A DNA stretch of 57,395 bases from a virus, in IMG/VR virus record IMGVR_UViG_3300036791_001261, positions 1 to 57,395 of that record. One strand, 5' to 3'. Under the pieces are notes generated by a model. That model searched no databases. It saw only the letters and a list, made by a program, of their open reading frames with translations, and was not told where the DNA came from. The position numbers and the translations under genes are program-made. This document shows positions 1-6,920 of the stretch, piece by piece (position 1 is the stretch's first letter; every line of letters begins with the position of its first letter).

Positions 1-127
1 ATGAGGTCGCTCATCGGTTTTTGATCCACTGCTGTAACTGCGCCACTGCGGGCCACTCCTTCAAGACCCGCGCCTCCAGCCGGGGATCCGCCCGCCGGAT
101 GCGCATCTGGCTATCGAATACCAGGAC
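1..127. repeat. Terminal direct repeat, left copy (circular closure)
   Basis: These 127 bases are identical to 57269-57395. A gene chain with ATGA overlaps runs straight across the join, so the repeat reads as the overlap of a circular genome rather than a packaged terminal repeat. The length of 127 matches a common assembler k-mer, which points to an assembly overlap. Non-redundant length is 57,268 bp. Confidence 0.93.
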
Positions 128-322
128 GCCGGCACAGTGCCAGCAGAGGGTCACGGATCCGGGCTCGGGCACCGGCCGTGGCGGCAGGTCTTCTCCGCCC
201 GCGAAGCTGGCTCCCGTAACCGCGTCGAGCCGAGCGCCGCAATGCGGGCAGGCGCACTTGGGCAGGCCGTCGGTAGTGGCGATGACGGCGTTTCTCGCGC
301 GTTTAGCGTGCCGCTGGCTCAT
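11..322 (-). CDS. Small zinc-ribbon protein
   Basis: A 103-aa protein with two CxxC pairs (CPHC near residue 26 and CWHC near residue 61), spaced as in a zinc ribbon. The ATG at 322 is preceded by AAGGGGAG and overlaps the stop of the upstream gene as ATGA (319-322). An in-frame extension further upstream lacks these signals. Its own stop overlaps the start of the next gene across the circular join. Function unknown; a DNA- or RNA-binding accessory protein of the early block is possible. Confidence 0.75.
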   Translation of the reverse strand: MSQRHAKRARNAVIATTDGLPKCACPHCGARLDAVTGASFAGGEDLPPRPVPEPGSVTLCWHCAGVLVFDSQMRIRRADPRLEARVLKEWPAVAQLQQWIKNR

Positions 323-660
323 GGCTCCCCTTCGGGCATGACCCAGTCTCCCGGCCGGCCGGTGGGGCCGTGCCGCTTGCCGGTGATCTCGGCCCGGTAC
401 CTGCGAAAATCGGTGAGCAGTCCGGCAGCCTGTTCTCGGCCGGAACCGACGTGCTCGATCACCCACTGGAAGAGGAAGGCGTCGGTCTCGGCCGCCTCGG
501 CGGCTTCGAGTACGCCATAGCCATGAGCGCGGGCTTCCGCCGCCGTCAACTGGCCCAGGATCTTGCCGTTCAGGAGCAGTTGCACGAAGGGCTCGCCTTT
601 GGTGTTTACTCCACTCTGATACCCGAGCACGACATCGGGAAGTTTTTCAGATGCGCTCAT
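319..660 (-). CDS. Hypothetical early protein
   Basis: A 113-aa protein that is not recognised. The N-terminal half looks like a small beta-rich fold (VLGYQSG, FVQLLLNGK) followed by an Ala/Glu-rich helix and a basic C-terminus. It is coupled by ATGA to the zinc-ribbon gene downstream. A GAGGGGG stretch lies about 9 bases before the ATG. No catalytic motif is visible. Confidence 0.7.
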   Translation of the reverse strand: MSASEKLPDVVLGYQSGVNTKGEPFVQLLLNGKILGQLTAAEARAHGYGVLEAAEAAETDAFLFQWVIEHVGSGREQAAGLLTDFRRYRAEITGKRHGPTGRPGDWVMPEGEP

Positions 661-693
661 TTCTCGAACCCCCTCTGCGGCGCCACCGCCGCA

Positions 694-921
694 TTAGGGC
701 TTGACCTCCTTTTGCAAATCGCGGCAGTCGCCGCAGAAGCACTTCGCCCCGACACGCGGCGGATTACCGCCCAGGAACAGCGGCTCGTGGCCGCATTCGA
801 GTCTCGCTTCGTGTACATTCTCGACTATCGGAATCGGACGCCAGAGGGCCTCCACGCGCCGCTGAAATCGCGGATCGTGGAAATCAGGATCGTCGCTCTT
901 GACCAGGCCCGGCCAGTCCAC
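694..921 (-). CDS. Hypothetical small Cys-containing protein
   Basis: A 75-aa protein with a C-terminal CFCGDC cluster and an internal Cys-Gly-His, suggesting metal binding. The start is taken as GTG at 921; AAGGAG lies 12 bases upstream, a little far, so the start is uncertain. It lies in the leftward run of small genes, 18 bases from the gene at 940-1218. Confidence 0.6.
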   Translation of the reverse strand: MDWPGLVKSDDPDFHDPRFQRRVEALWRPIPIVENVHEARLECGHEPLFLGGNPPRVGAKCFCGDCRDLQKEVKP

Positions 922-939
922 CTTATTCGAATGCTCCTT

Positions 940-1218
940 TCACCCGGCCATGTGCTTGAGGAAGTGAATCGCCCCCACCAGCTGCGCGACCTCGTCCATC
1001 CAGGCCTGGTCGGCTACCAGCTCGTCCATCTCGGCTTCGGTCATGCCGCGCAGCTTGAGATTCTCGTCGAGCTTCATGACCGCGCCGCAGCGGAGACAGA
1101 CCGCGATGTCCCCAGGTGCGGGCTTGGCCTCGGCGCCGTCGGGGGTTCCGAGGGCGTCCATGGGCCGGCCGCAGCTCAGGCAGCGGCATTCGGGAATCTG
1201 GACGTGGTCCTTACCCAT
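940..1218 (-). CDS. Zinc-ribbon protein
   Basis: A 92-aa protein with two CxxC knuckles, CLSC (near residue 13) and CLRC (near residue 41), then a helical acidic region. GAGGGGAAAG precedes the ATG. It overlaps the upstream gene by 8 bases, typical of the tight packing here. A competing frame at 923-1189 is Arg/Gly-rich with no recognisable features and was treated as a shadow. Function unknown. Confidence 0.72.
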   Translation of the reverse strand: MGKDHVQIPECRCLSCGRPMDALGTPDGAEAKPAPGDIAVCLRCGAVMKLDENLKLRGMTEAEMDELVADQAWMDEVAQLVGAIHFLKHMAG

Positions 1219-1477
1219 GACTTAGCTTTCCCCTCCCCCGCGCCAGCACGTCCGTCTTGAATGACAAGATTTCGTCCCGTAGCGCCCGCATCTGCGCCAG
1301 ATCCGCCTCCGTCGGCTCGCTCTCGGACGTGAGTGTCTCGATGACGGAGTCGAAAAGCGAGATGGCGCCGGCATAGAACGTCAGCCGGACCGACTCCACC
1401 TGCAGGCGCGAGGCGTCCGCCGGAAGCGATTCGCGCCGGAAGCGATTCCATTGTTCGAGAATCAGTCGCCGCGTCAT
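1211..1477 (-). CDS. Hypothetical early protein
   Basis: An 88-aa, mostly helical protein that is not recognised. It is linked on both sides: ATGA overlap with the upstream gene at 1474-1477 and an 8-base overlap with the downstream gene. This coupling is the main support for coding. Confidence 0.68.
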   Translation of the reverse strand: MTRRLILEQWNRFRRESLPADASRLQVESVRLTFYAGAISLFDSVIETLTSESEPTEADLAQMRALRDEILSFKTDVLARGRGKLSHG

Positions 1478-1701
1478 TCCGCCTCCGGTTTTCGGTCCCT
1501 CGAGACTTCGTAGAAAGCAGCGGGCAGTTTAGGCCCGGCATATCGATTCATTGCGGCTTCGACTTCTTCGCGGTGGGCATCTGTGTACGCGCCGCATTCT
1601 TCGGCTGTTTTGCAGTTTGCTCCGGTGATGGTGTTATAAAAGCGCACAACGTCGCTTTCCCAAAAATGCGGTTCTCTCGATTGTCGATGCCGTTGCCTCA
1701 T
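1474..1701 (-). CDS. Hypothetical early protein
   Basis: A 75-aa protein with an Arg/His/Gln-rich N-terminus and a helical middle containing two Cys residues. Its stop is fused to the start of the next gene as ATGA. No known domain is recognised. Confidence 0.65.
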   Translation of the reverse strand: MRQRHRQSREPHFWESDVVRFYNTITGANCKTAEECGAYTDAHREEVEAAMNRYAGPKLPAAFYEVSRDRKPEAE

Positions 1702-1725
1702 GCTCCCTCCGTCATCCTCACGGAA

Positions 1726-1938
1726 TTACTGGGGCTCCGCCCAGGTCACGGTGACTAGGACCATGTCGTTGCCCTTTTCGGGTGAGGCTTCGACGGTAAC
1801 CATTACGCCGTGTCTTCGCACGCCCGGACGGGCAGTGTCGTAACTGGCGAATGCCCCTGGTTGAAACGGGATTACGGTATGGCCGTCTTCGTCTATCTCT
1901 AGGGCCGATGTCAGAAAGGTGTCGCGGTAGCGATTCAT
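1726..1938 (-). CDS. Hypothetical early protein
   Basis: A 70-aa protein, predicted beta-rich in its second half (VMVTVEAS, VLVTVTW). A purine-rich GGGGAGGGGG stretch lies close before the ATG at 1938. It is the first gene of the 11-1938 run, behind a 211-base noncoding stretch that carries the CTGAT-ATCAG dyad. Function unknown. Confidence 0.66.
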   Translation of the reverse strand: MNRYRDTFLTSALEIDEDGHTVIPFQPGAFASYDTARPGVRRHGVMVTVEASPEKGNDMVLVTVTWAEPQ

Positions 1939-2149
1939 CTGCGCCCCCTCCCCAGCGGGCGTGTCCCGCCGGACGCCCGGAGCCGCGCACCCTGGGGAGT
2001 AGACGCGGGCCCGGTGTCCGGATTAGATGTGGAACTCGATAACGGTAACCCGACTCTCGACCCCGGCGCAAGAGATTCCCGCAAGTCACCGGAGGGCCAA
2101 TGTAGCGGGTTTCACATTTTGCGCTGATTTTATCAGCCGGTTCTCGAGA
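1939..2149. promoter_or_regulatory. Noncoding stretch with repeated dyad CTGATTTTATCAG
   Basis: No convincing gene in 211 bases. It holds the 13-base dyad CTGATTTTATCAG at 2124-2136, inside a 16-base block (GCGCTGATTTTATCAG) that recurs at 55647-55662 in the other large noncoding stretch. Both copies lie upstream of leftward genes, so a shared regulator-binding site is plausible. No clear -35/-10 pair was found here. Confidence 0.45.
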
Positions 2150-2377
2150 CTAGCGGCGCCTCTTCCGGCCCAGCCCGCGCGGCGCGGCGCGCAACCGCTC
2201 GGCCCGGGACTTCGCCGTGCGCGAGCGCTCGAGCGTGGCGGGGTCGCCGGGGACGCGCGCGGGCGGCTCCGGATCGCCGGCCAGATAATTCCCCGTGCCG
2301 GGCATGCCGAAGATCTCGCCCTTCACCCGCTTGCGGCGGGTCTGGACAAAGGCCTCGGCTTGCTCGCGGCGGGCCAT
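2150..2377 (-). CDS. Small basic hypothetical protein
   Basis: A 75-aa Arg-rich protein ending in RGLGRKRRR. The internal ATG at 2377 is chosen over an upstream start at 2545 because the extension is poorly coding. A TATAAT lies about 9 bases before the ATG without a good -35 or ribosome site, so either start is possible. Nucleic-acid binding would fit the charge; nothing more can be said. Confidence 0.45.
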   Translation of the reverse strand: MARREQAEAFVQTRRKRVKGEIFGMPGTGNYLAGDPEPPARVPGDPATLERSRTAKSRAERLRAAPRGLGRKRRR

Positions 2378-2585
2378 GGCCTGGATTATAGCGCCGGGGC
2401 CGTTAGACCGATCTGTTGAGGGCCGGACCCCGGCATGCATCAGCTCAATAGAGTTGTGAACGATTGTAGCGCGAGGGCCGTGGCGAAGGGGTTTACTTCG
2501 GGTTTCGCCATATTGTCCTCCGAAACTCGAATATCGTTGGAACACTAAAGGCTAATGTAACGCGCGCGCGAAGATCATAAAACCG

Positions 2586-2733
2586 GTGAGAGAGTTGAGA
2601 GAGTGAGAGAGTAAGAATACCAGAATACCGCGATACCGGTACCCCCCCCCTACCGGGTCTATCACTAAAACGCACTCTCTCAACTCTCTCAATAAATCTT
2701 TAACTCTCTCAACCCTCTCAACTCTCTCACTCG
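2586..2733. repeat. Iteron-like GTTGAGAGA repeats with long inverted repeat; candidate replication origin
   Basis: Directly behind the primase-helicase stop there is an array of about nine-base units (GTTGAGAGA and variants). A 17-base block at 2588-2604 is the exact inverse of 2674-2690. Between the arms lie GATACCGGTACC and a run of nine C residues, and AT-rich patches follow. Direct repeats continue at 2702-2729. Iterons, a dyad and a replication gene side by side are typical of a plasmid- or phage-type origin. Function is inferred. Confidence 0.55.
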
Positions 2734-4541
2734 TAGGCTTCCGGGGGTTCGTCTTCTCCCGGTAAGTTATAGTTGCCGTAGCCGGTACGGAGCACCAGCC
2801 CCAGTTCACACAGGGCCGCGAGCTGGCGGTTGATGCTCGAAATCGGCTTATGTAGCTCCTTGGCGATGGCTGAGGGACTCAAGCCTGGGGAGGTTTTGAC
2901 TTTGCCGGTTTTGCGGTCCCGGGCGGGCCGGCACTTGTCGCGCAGCAGCTGCAGGATGTCCTGGCGCGCGTCCGACTGGGTGACCTCGTCGCCTTCGCCG
3001 GTGATGGTCCAGGCGGCCGACGACTGGGCCCGCACCAGGCCGAACACGTTGTTGGGCACCTCGCGGCCGGTGACCGAGAGCGTGGCCTTGCCGTCGGGGG
3101 TGCGCTGCAGGACCCACACCGCGTCGGCGGCGGCGGTGGTGCCGCTGGTGCCCTGGATCAGGTCCAGGAAATCGCCCGAGGCCTTGCGCGTGTGGGCGAT
3201 CAGCACGAGCGCGATCGAGTGCTTGACCGCCAGCTCGCGCAGCGCGCGGACGAGGTTGTAGTCGTTCTGCATAAGGTCCATGTTTTTGCGGCCCGCCTGC
3301 TGTGCCGCCGCGAGCAGCGAGTCGACGATGAGCAGGTCCACCGGCTCGCGCGTGAGCGACTGGTCCAGTTGCTCCGCCCCGCCCGCCAGCAGCGGCGCCA
3401 GTTCGTATTGCAGGTCCAGGCCGTGCAGGTAGCTCGCATCCGGCACCAGGTGGCGCAGGCGCTTTTTGAGCTGCGGCTTGCGGTCCTCGAGCGAGACGTA
3501 CAGGCAGCGGTATTTTTTGGGGACCGCCAGATAGCCGCCCACCTTGAGCTGGTTCACCAGCGCGATCGCCAGCTGCAGCGCGAACCAGCTCTTGCCCATC
3601 TTGGGGCGTCCCCCCAGGATCGTCAGGCCGGGGTAGAGAATCGGCTCGATGAGCGGCGTCGGCTCCGGGCAGTCCGCGTCGTAGGAGGCCACCGCGTGCT
3701 CGCGCACCGGCGGCGCCAGCACGGCGGGCACGTCGATGACGGGCGCGGGCTGGTGCGCCGGCCCCGGCGTGTAGTTGCACACCGAGCGCGCGTACTGCTC
3801 GATGTGCTCGCGCGGCCCCGGCTTCTCGCAGCGCTTCTGGTTGACCTCCCACAGCGCCTCCACAATCTCCTGGTAGCCCATCCAGGCGGCCCGCATCTTG
3901 CCCGCGAGCGAGACCAGATATTTGTGTTGCTCGCCGTAGGGGATTTTTTCTGGTAGATGGAATTGGCGCCGCCCGCCGTTGGGCGCCGCGCCGTTCGCGG
4001 CTTGGGTCACCCATTCGATGAGCCACGGATCGGCCGGCTGCGGCGGCTCTTCGAGAATGCTCTGGCGGACCGTGTCCCAGGTGTACCGGTTGCCCGACGG
4101 ATGAATGGACGGTTCGACCACCACGTAGTTGTTTTCGCCGCGCGCGTCGATGCCCGGATAGTCGTCGTAAAGCGGCGCCTTGCCCACGATCACGGCCTGC
4201 TCCGGCTGCAGATAGAAACGCTGCGAGCCGCCTCCGCCGGTCTTCTGCATCAGGGTGTCGCGCAGCGCGCCGTGGGCCGCCACCAGGCGCATCAGCGATT
4301 GGTCGCCGCCGTGGGCCGGGTCGACGTCCAGTACCCAAAAGAAAACCCCGGTGCGGAGCGCCACGTTGGCCGTGGGCCACTTCTTCCACCAGGCCCGGAT
4401 CTGGGCTTCGTCCGTGGTGGCATCGAGCGATCCGTGCTGGGTCAGCGGCTGCTTGGCGCGCGGCTTGGCTGGTAACACCGGCCAGTGGAGGCGTTGGGCG
4501 TAAAACAGGGCGGCGCGTAACAGCGGATTCTTCTCCGGCAC
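2727..4541 (-). CDS. Primase-helicase (Prim-Pol N-terminus plus RepA-like AAA ATPase)
   Basis: A 604-aa replication protein. Residues about 1-200 match the bifunctional primase/polymerase (Prim-Pol, PF09250) fold, with the metal-binding LDVDP motif (D72, D74) and a GGGGS loop. Residues about 290-500 form a RecA-type helicase like RepA/AAA_25: Walker A GRPKMGKS (311-318) and Walker B LLIVDS (D407). The C-terminus (about 545-595) looks like a winged helix. In many Prim-Pol proteins the glycine loop carries a His; here the loop reads SQR, a possible deviation. It likely primes and unwinds phage DNA for a host polymerase, as no phage polymerase is present. Iterons follow its stop. Confidence 0.9.
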   Translation of the reverse strand: MPEKNPLLRAALFYAQRLHWPVLPAKPRAKQPLTQHGSLDATTDEAQIRAWWKKWPTANVALRTGVFFWVLDVDPAHGGDQSLMRLVAAHGALRDTLMQKTGGGGSQRFYLQPEQAVIVGKAPLYDDYPGIDARGENNYVVVEPSIHPSGNRYTWDTVRQSILEEPPQPADPWLIEWVTQAANGAAPNGGRRQFHLPEKIPYGEQHKYLVSLAGKMRAAWMGYQEIVEALWEVNQKRCEKPGPREHIEQYARSVCNYTPGPAHQPAPVIDVPAVLAPPVREHAVASYDADCPEPTPLIEPILYPGLTILGGRPKMGKSWFALQLAIALVNQLKVGGYLAVPKKYRCLYVSLEDRKPQLKKRLRHLVPDASYLHGLDLQYELAPLLAGGAEQLDQSLTREPVDLLIVDSLLAAAQQAGRKNMDLMQNDYNLVRALRELAVKHSIALVLIAHTRKASGDFLDLIQGTSGTTAAADAVWVLQRTPDGKATLSVTGREVPNNVFGLVRAQSSAAWTITGEGDEVTQSDARQDILQLLRDKCRPARDRKTGKVKTSPGLSPSAIAKELHKPISSINRQLAALCELGLVLRTGYGNYNLPGEDEPPEAYE

Positions 4542-4543
4542 GG

Positions 4544-5191
4544 TTATTTCCTCAAGGTAGATAGATTGCAGCGCCGGCAGACGCAGCGCAAACGGGCGTG
4601 GATCGCGTGGTATTCGATCCAGCTCTGGGCGAGCGCGGGATCTTCCAGGTAGGAATTCTGCTCGTATTCCTTCCGGCGCACGATGGCGATGTCGTCAGGG
4701 GTCAGGTGTTCCGACTGCAGCCAGCCTTTGATCAACTGCTCGAAGGTGGCGGGATGGGCGTGATCGACATGGCAGTGCTCGGCCGCGAGACTGGCCCCGC
4801 AGGTTTCGCAGGCGCCGCGATAATGCTCTTCCTTGAAGCGGCGCTTCTCCTCCGCGATCAGATGGCGCAGAACGCCTGCCAGCTTGCGCGCGGCCGATTT
4901 CGGGGAGAGCGAATTGCGCCAGGAAAAATCCCGCCTGCTTCCGTCCGTTCTGAGCACCAGAAAACGCCGCTGGTCGGCTTCGTGAAACGGCACCGGCTGC
5001 ACGTGGATCGAGCGGATGCCGCAATCCACGATGACGGCGCGCGAGGGGTGCATCTCGATCAGCGCGAGCGCGAACTCCAGATCCTCGCCGGTCAGCGCGC
5101 CCATGGGCGGGTATCTCCAGAACATCTCGCGGATATGGCACTCCGCCGCCGCCTTCGTGGTGAAGGCCTTCGGGCCGATGTGGAGAGACAT
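4544..5191 (-). CDS. DUF3223 (DCL-type) protein with C-terminal zinc-finger/HNH-like region
   Basis: A 215-aa protein. Residues about 10-90 match DUF3223, the bacterial relative of the plant DCL family: a helical start, then a HPS motif, and RTDGSRRDFSW near the end of the domain. The second half has CETCG, then HCHVDHAHP, then CRRCN near the C-terminus, an arrangement like a zinc-bound HNH nuclease. It sits 2 bases upstream of the primase-helicase and is probably co-translated. A role in DNA or rRNA metabolism is inferred from the family only. Confidence 0.72.
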   Translation of the reverse strand: MSLHIGPKAFTTKAAAECHIREMFWRYPPMGALTGEDLEFALALIEMHPSRAVIVDCGIRSIHVQPVPFHEADQRRFLVLRTDGSRRDFSWRNSLSPKSAARKLAGVLRHLIAEEKRRFKEEHYRGACETCGASLAAEHCHVDHAHPATFEQLIKGWLQSEHLTPDDIAIVRRKEYEQNSYLEDPALAQSWIEYHAIHARLRCVCRRCNLSTLRK

Positions 5192-5215
5192 CGTCTTGGC
5201 TCCCGTGTGGCATGG

Positions 5216-5602
5216 TCAAGGCCTGGGGTTGCGGGCGAGCCATTCGGCCAGCTCGTCCGGGTCGGCAATCACCAGCGTTTCGGTGTGCCAGTGGTCGCGC
5301 AGTTCGGCGATCTTCGCTTCCTGTGCCTCGCGGAGCTTCCCGCCGGGACGCTTGAATTCGAAAAAGAGATGCGGAAGTGCGTAATCCGGTGTGCCGGCCT
5401 CGTTCCCCTCCGTCCAGCGGACGGGAACCCGCACCCGGCGGCAGGCTTCCACTACCGCCCGGTCCGGCAAAATGAATCGGCCACATTGCAGGCGCAGCGG
5501 ATAGTAGTGGTGCCAGCGCAATAGTTCGAGCGACGTGCGCACCACGTCCCTCTCGGCGAGCTTGAGCTCCGGCGGGCGTAGGCGGAATTCCTCGTCGCTC
5601 AC
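5216..5602 (-). CDS. VRR-NUC domain nuclease
   Basis: A 128-aa protein with the VRR-NUC (PF08774) PD-(D/E)xK core: TPDY (D73), FFEFKRPGG (E82, K84) and the downstream Gln of REAQ (Q94). Stand-alone VRR-NUC proteins are structure-specific DNA nucleases, often next to phage replication genes, as here. The GTG at 5602 is chosen because GGAGGAG lies just upstream and GTGA overlaps the previous stop. A much longer in-frame extension to 6061 would bury two real genes and was discarded. Confidence 0.85.
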   Translation of the reverse strand: MSDEEFRLRPPELKLAERDVVRTSLELLRWHHYYPLRLQCGRFILPDRAVVEACRRVRVPVRWTEGNEAGTPDYALPHLFFEFKRPGGKLREAQEAKIAELRDHWHTETLVIADPDELAEWLARNPRP

Positions 5603-5856
5603 AGCTCCTCCCAGAGACGGGTTTGCTGGGGCGCGCGGCCCTCTTGGCGGCGGATCTTGGCGCGCTTCTTGGCTTCTGCTGGCGAGCACAGGTGGTGCGG
5701 ATCGTCCTCCGGCAGCGCCTCGAAAAACTCCCGCTCCGGCGGCTCTTCCCCGCCCGCGCGATTCTTGCCGTGGAACTGGCCCCCGCAGCGGCAGCGGCAG
5801 GCCTTGTTCTTGGCCGTCTCGCAGCGCCCGGCCTGGCGATTCGAGAGGGCCCGCAT
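5599..5856 (-). CDS. Small Cys-rich phage protein
   Basis: An 85-aa protein with CETAKNKACRCRCGG followed by FHG. This C-x6-7-C-x-C-x-C-G-G pattern with a following HG recurs in small phage proteins of unknown role and probably binds metal. The stop of the upstream gene overlaps its ATG as TGATG, and its own stop overlaps the nuclease GTG. A nuclease cofactor role is possible from context only. Confidence 0.72.
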   Translation of the reverse strand: MRALSNRQAGRCETAKNKACRCRCGGQFHGKNRAGGEEPPEREFFEALPEDDPHHLCSPAEAKKRAKIRRQEGRAPQQTRLWEEL

Positions 5857-6191
5857 CAGGCCACCTCCGTCGCCAATCCCTCAAACGCCCGGCGGCAGGA
5901 ATCGCACACGGGCGTCCGGGGTTCCCGCTCAATCTGGAGCCACGTGAGGCGCTTCTTTTTCCAGCGGCTGTTGAGGGTGACGCCGCACCACGCCTGCGCA
6001 TAGTCGGCGAGGCCCAGATGCCACCCGGTCTCGCCTGCCGGCTTGGCGAGGCGGAATGCATACTCGCCTTTCTGGATCCGGGTGATGAAGTGTTTCTGTA
6101 GATCGAGGACGGCCTGGTAGGATTTGGCCTGCGTGCAGCCCGGGCAGTCCAGCAGGTCGTCGATCTCGCGGAAGCAGCTGCGGCAGATCAT
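5856..6191 (-). CDS. Zinc-ribbon protein
   Basis: A 111-aa protein with an N-terminal CRSC...CPGC pair and a C-terminal CDSC pair, around a helical middle (DLQKHFITRIQKGEY). The Cys pairs at both ends could form one zinc site. ATGA overlap with the upstream gene supports the start. Function unknown. Confidence 0.72.
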   Translation of the reverse strand: MICRSCFREIDDLLDCPGCTQAKSYQAVLDLQKHFITRIQKGEYAFRLAKPAGETGWHLGLADYAQAWCGVTLNSRWKKKRLTWLQIEREPRTPVCDSCRRAFEGLATEVA

Positions 6192-6685
6192 GACTTATCC
6201 CCCCGCCGGGCTTTTGCGACCATTAGCTCTGAAACAGGTTTTAGGTGGTCCTCTGGTACAAACCAGGCCCACCCATGCCCACCGGGATTTATCCAGAATT
6301 CTGGCTGCTTGGCGTCTTTCCCCCGAATCCATCCGATGATTTCGTAGCGTGGCAGATCCCCCCGCACCAGGACGAAGAAGCGGTCATTGTGATCCTTCTC
6401 GCGAACGATGAGATCGCGCTCCCGTCGCCAACGCACCTCGATGCGTTCTCCTACGTCGGCCACCCCGTTGGCGAACGTGTTGATGGAGGCGTTCCAGTTT
6501 AGGTTTAGTTGTTTGGCGACGGCTTTCTCGGCGCCGCCCGATTGGATGTGGTTCAGGATGCTGGGTTGTTCGGAGTGGGGCGGCGCTTCGATATTTTGGC
6601 GTATCGCCTCGGCCTCGCGGCGGGCTCCGACGAAGATCGCCTGCTCGCATTCATACCATTCGAGAGTGACCCACTGTGAGTTCAC
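6188..6685 (-). CDS. Conserved phage protein, possible PD-(D/E)xK-like fold
   Basis: A 165-aa protein. The middle has a helix with AEKAVAKQL, then a strand motif ERIEVRW and LIVREKD, then GWIRGKDAKQPE and a C-terminal WFVPEDHL. I recall this order of motifs in phage proteins of unknown function; the E...EVR pattern is reminiscent of restriction-like nucleases but no complete active site is certain. GTG start at 6685 behind AAGGGGG. It is the gene nearest attP on the left. Confidence 0.62.
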   Translation of the reverse strand: MNSQWVTLEWYECEQAIFVGARREAEAIRQNIEAPPHSEQPSILNHIQSGGAEKAVAKQLNLNWNASINTFANGVADVGERIEVRWRRERDLIVREKDHNDRFFVLVRGDLPRYEIIGWIRGKDAKQPEFWINPGGHGWAWFVPEDHLKPVSELMVAKARRGDKS

Positions 6686-6719
6686 TATGGCCCCCTTGTT
6701 GTAGAGGGCCGGCGGTCAG

Positions 6720-6899
6720 ATTGGGAAAATTGGAAAACACTTGAGACTCACAAGAGTCACGAGTCACTCGAGAATTCGAGTTACTAAGTAACTTACGTGT
6801 CTTGAGTAAGTGACCAGGGTTCGAATCCCTCTCTCTCCGCCAGCCTGTTTTCAATAACTTAGGGGAATTACCCCCCAAAAATTGGGAAAATTGGAAAAC
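6720..6899. other. attP region with 19-bp arm repeats
   Basis: The 19-mer ATTGGGAAAATTGGAAAAC occurs at 6720-6738 and again at 6881-6899 in the same orientation, bracketing a tRNA 3'-end fragment (6815-6842). Between them are dyads: ACTCGA/TCGAGT (6766-6781), GTTACT/AGTAAC (6780-6792) and ACTTAC/GTAAGT (6791-6811), plus repeated GAGTCAC. This is the layout of a tyrosine-integrase attP: a core flanked by arm sites, next to the integrase gene at 6921. Confidence 0.88.
6815..6842 (+). other. tRNA-Ser 3'-end fragment (attP core)
   Basis: A T-arm (GGG-TTCGAAT-CCC, 6817-6829), a seven-base acceptor 3' strand TCTCTCC, discriminator G and CCA can be read. The matching 5' acceptor strand would be GGAGAGA, and with discriminator G this fits tRNA-Ser. 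No GGAGAGA or anticodon arm is present upstream, so this is a fragment. It would restore the 3' end of the host gene after integration. Confidence 0.87.
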
Positions 6900-6920
6900 G
6901 CATAGTAGAATAATCTCTCT

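Noticed and set aside
1-127. Packaged direct terminal repeat
   Set aside because: Genes continue across the join and the length equals a common assembly k-mer; circular closure explains it more simply.
2586-2733. CRISPR-like array
   Set aside because: Units are about nine bases with no spacers; iterons or an origin fit better.
2552-2809. A frame reading through the GTTGAGAGA repeats (ERVERVERV...)
   Set aside because: The periodic peptide simply reflects the DNA repeats; it overlaps the primase end and has no support as a gene.
2848-4389. A 513-codon frame within the primase-helicase in another frame
   Set aside because: Ala/Arg/Gly-rich shadow of the real gene.
6815-6842. Complete tRNA gene
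   Set aside because: Only T-arm, 3' acceptor strand and CCA are present; no 5' acceptor strand, D-arm or anticodon arm upstream.
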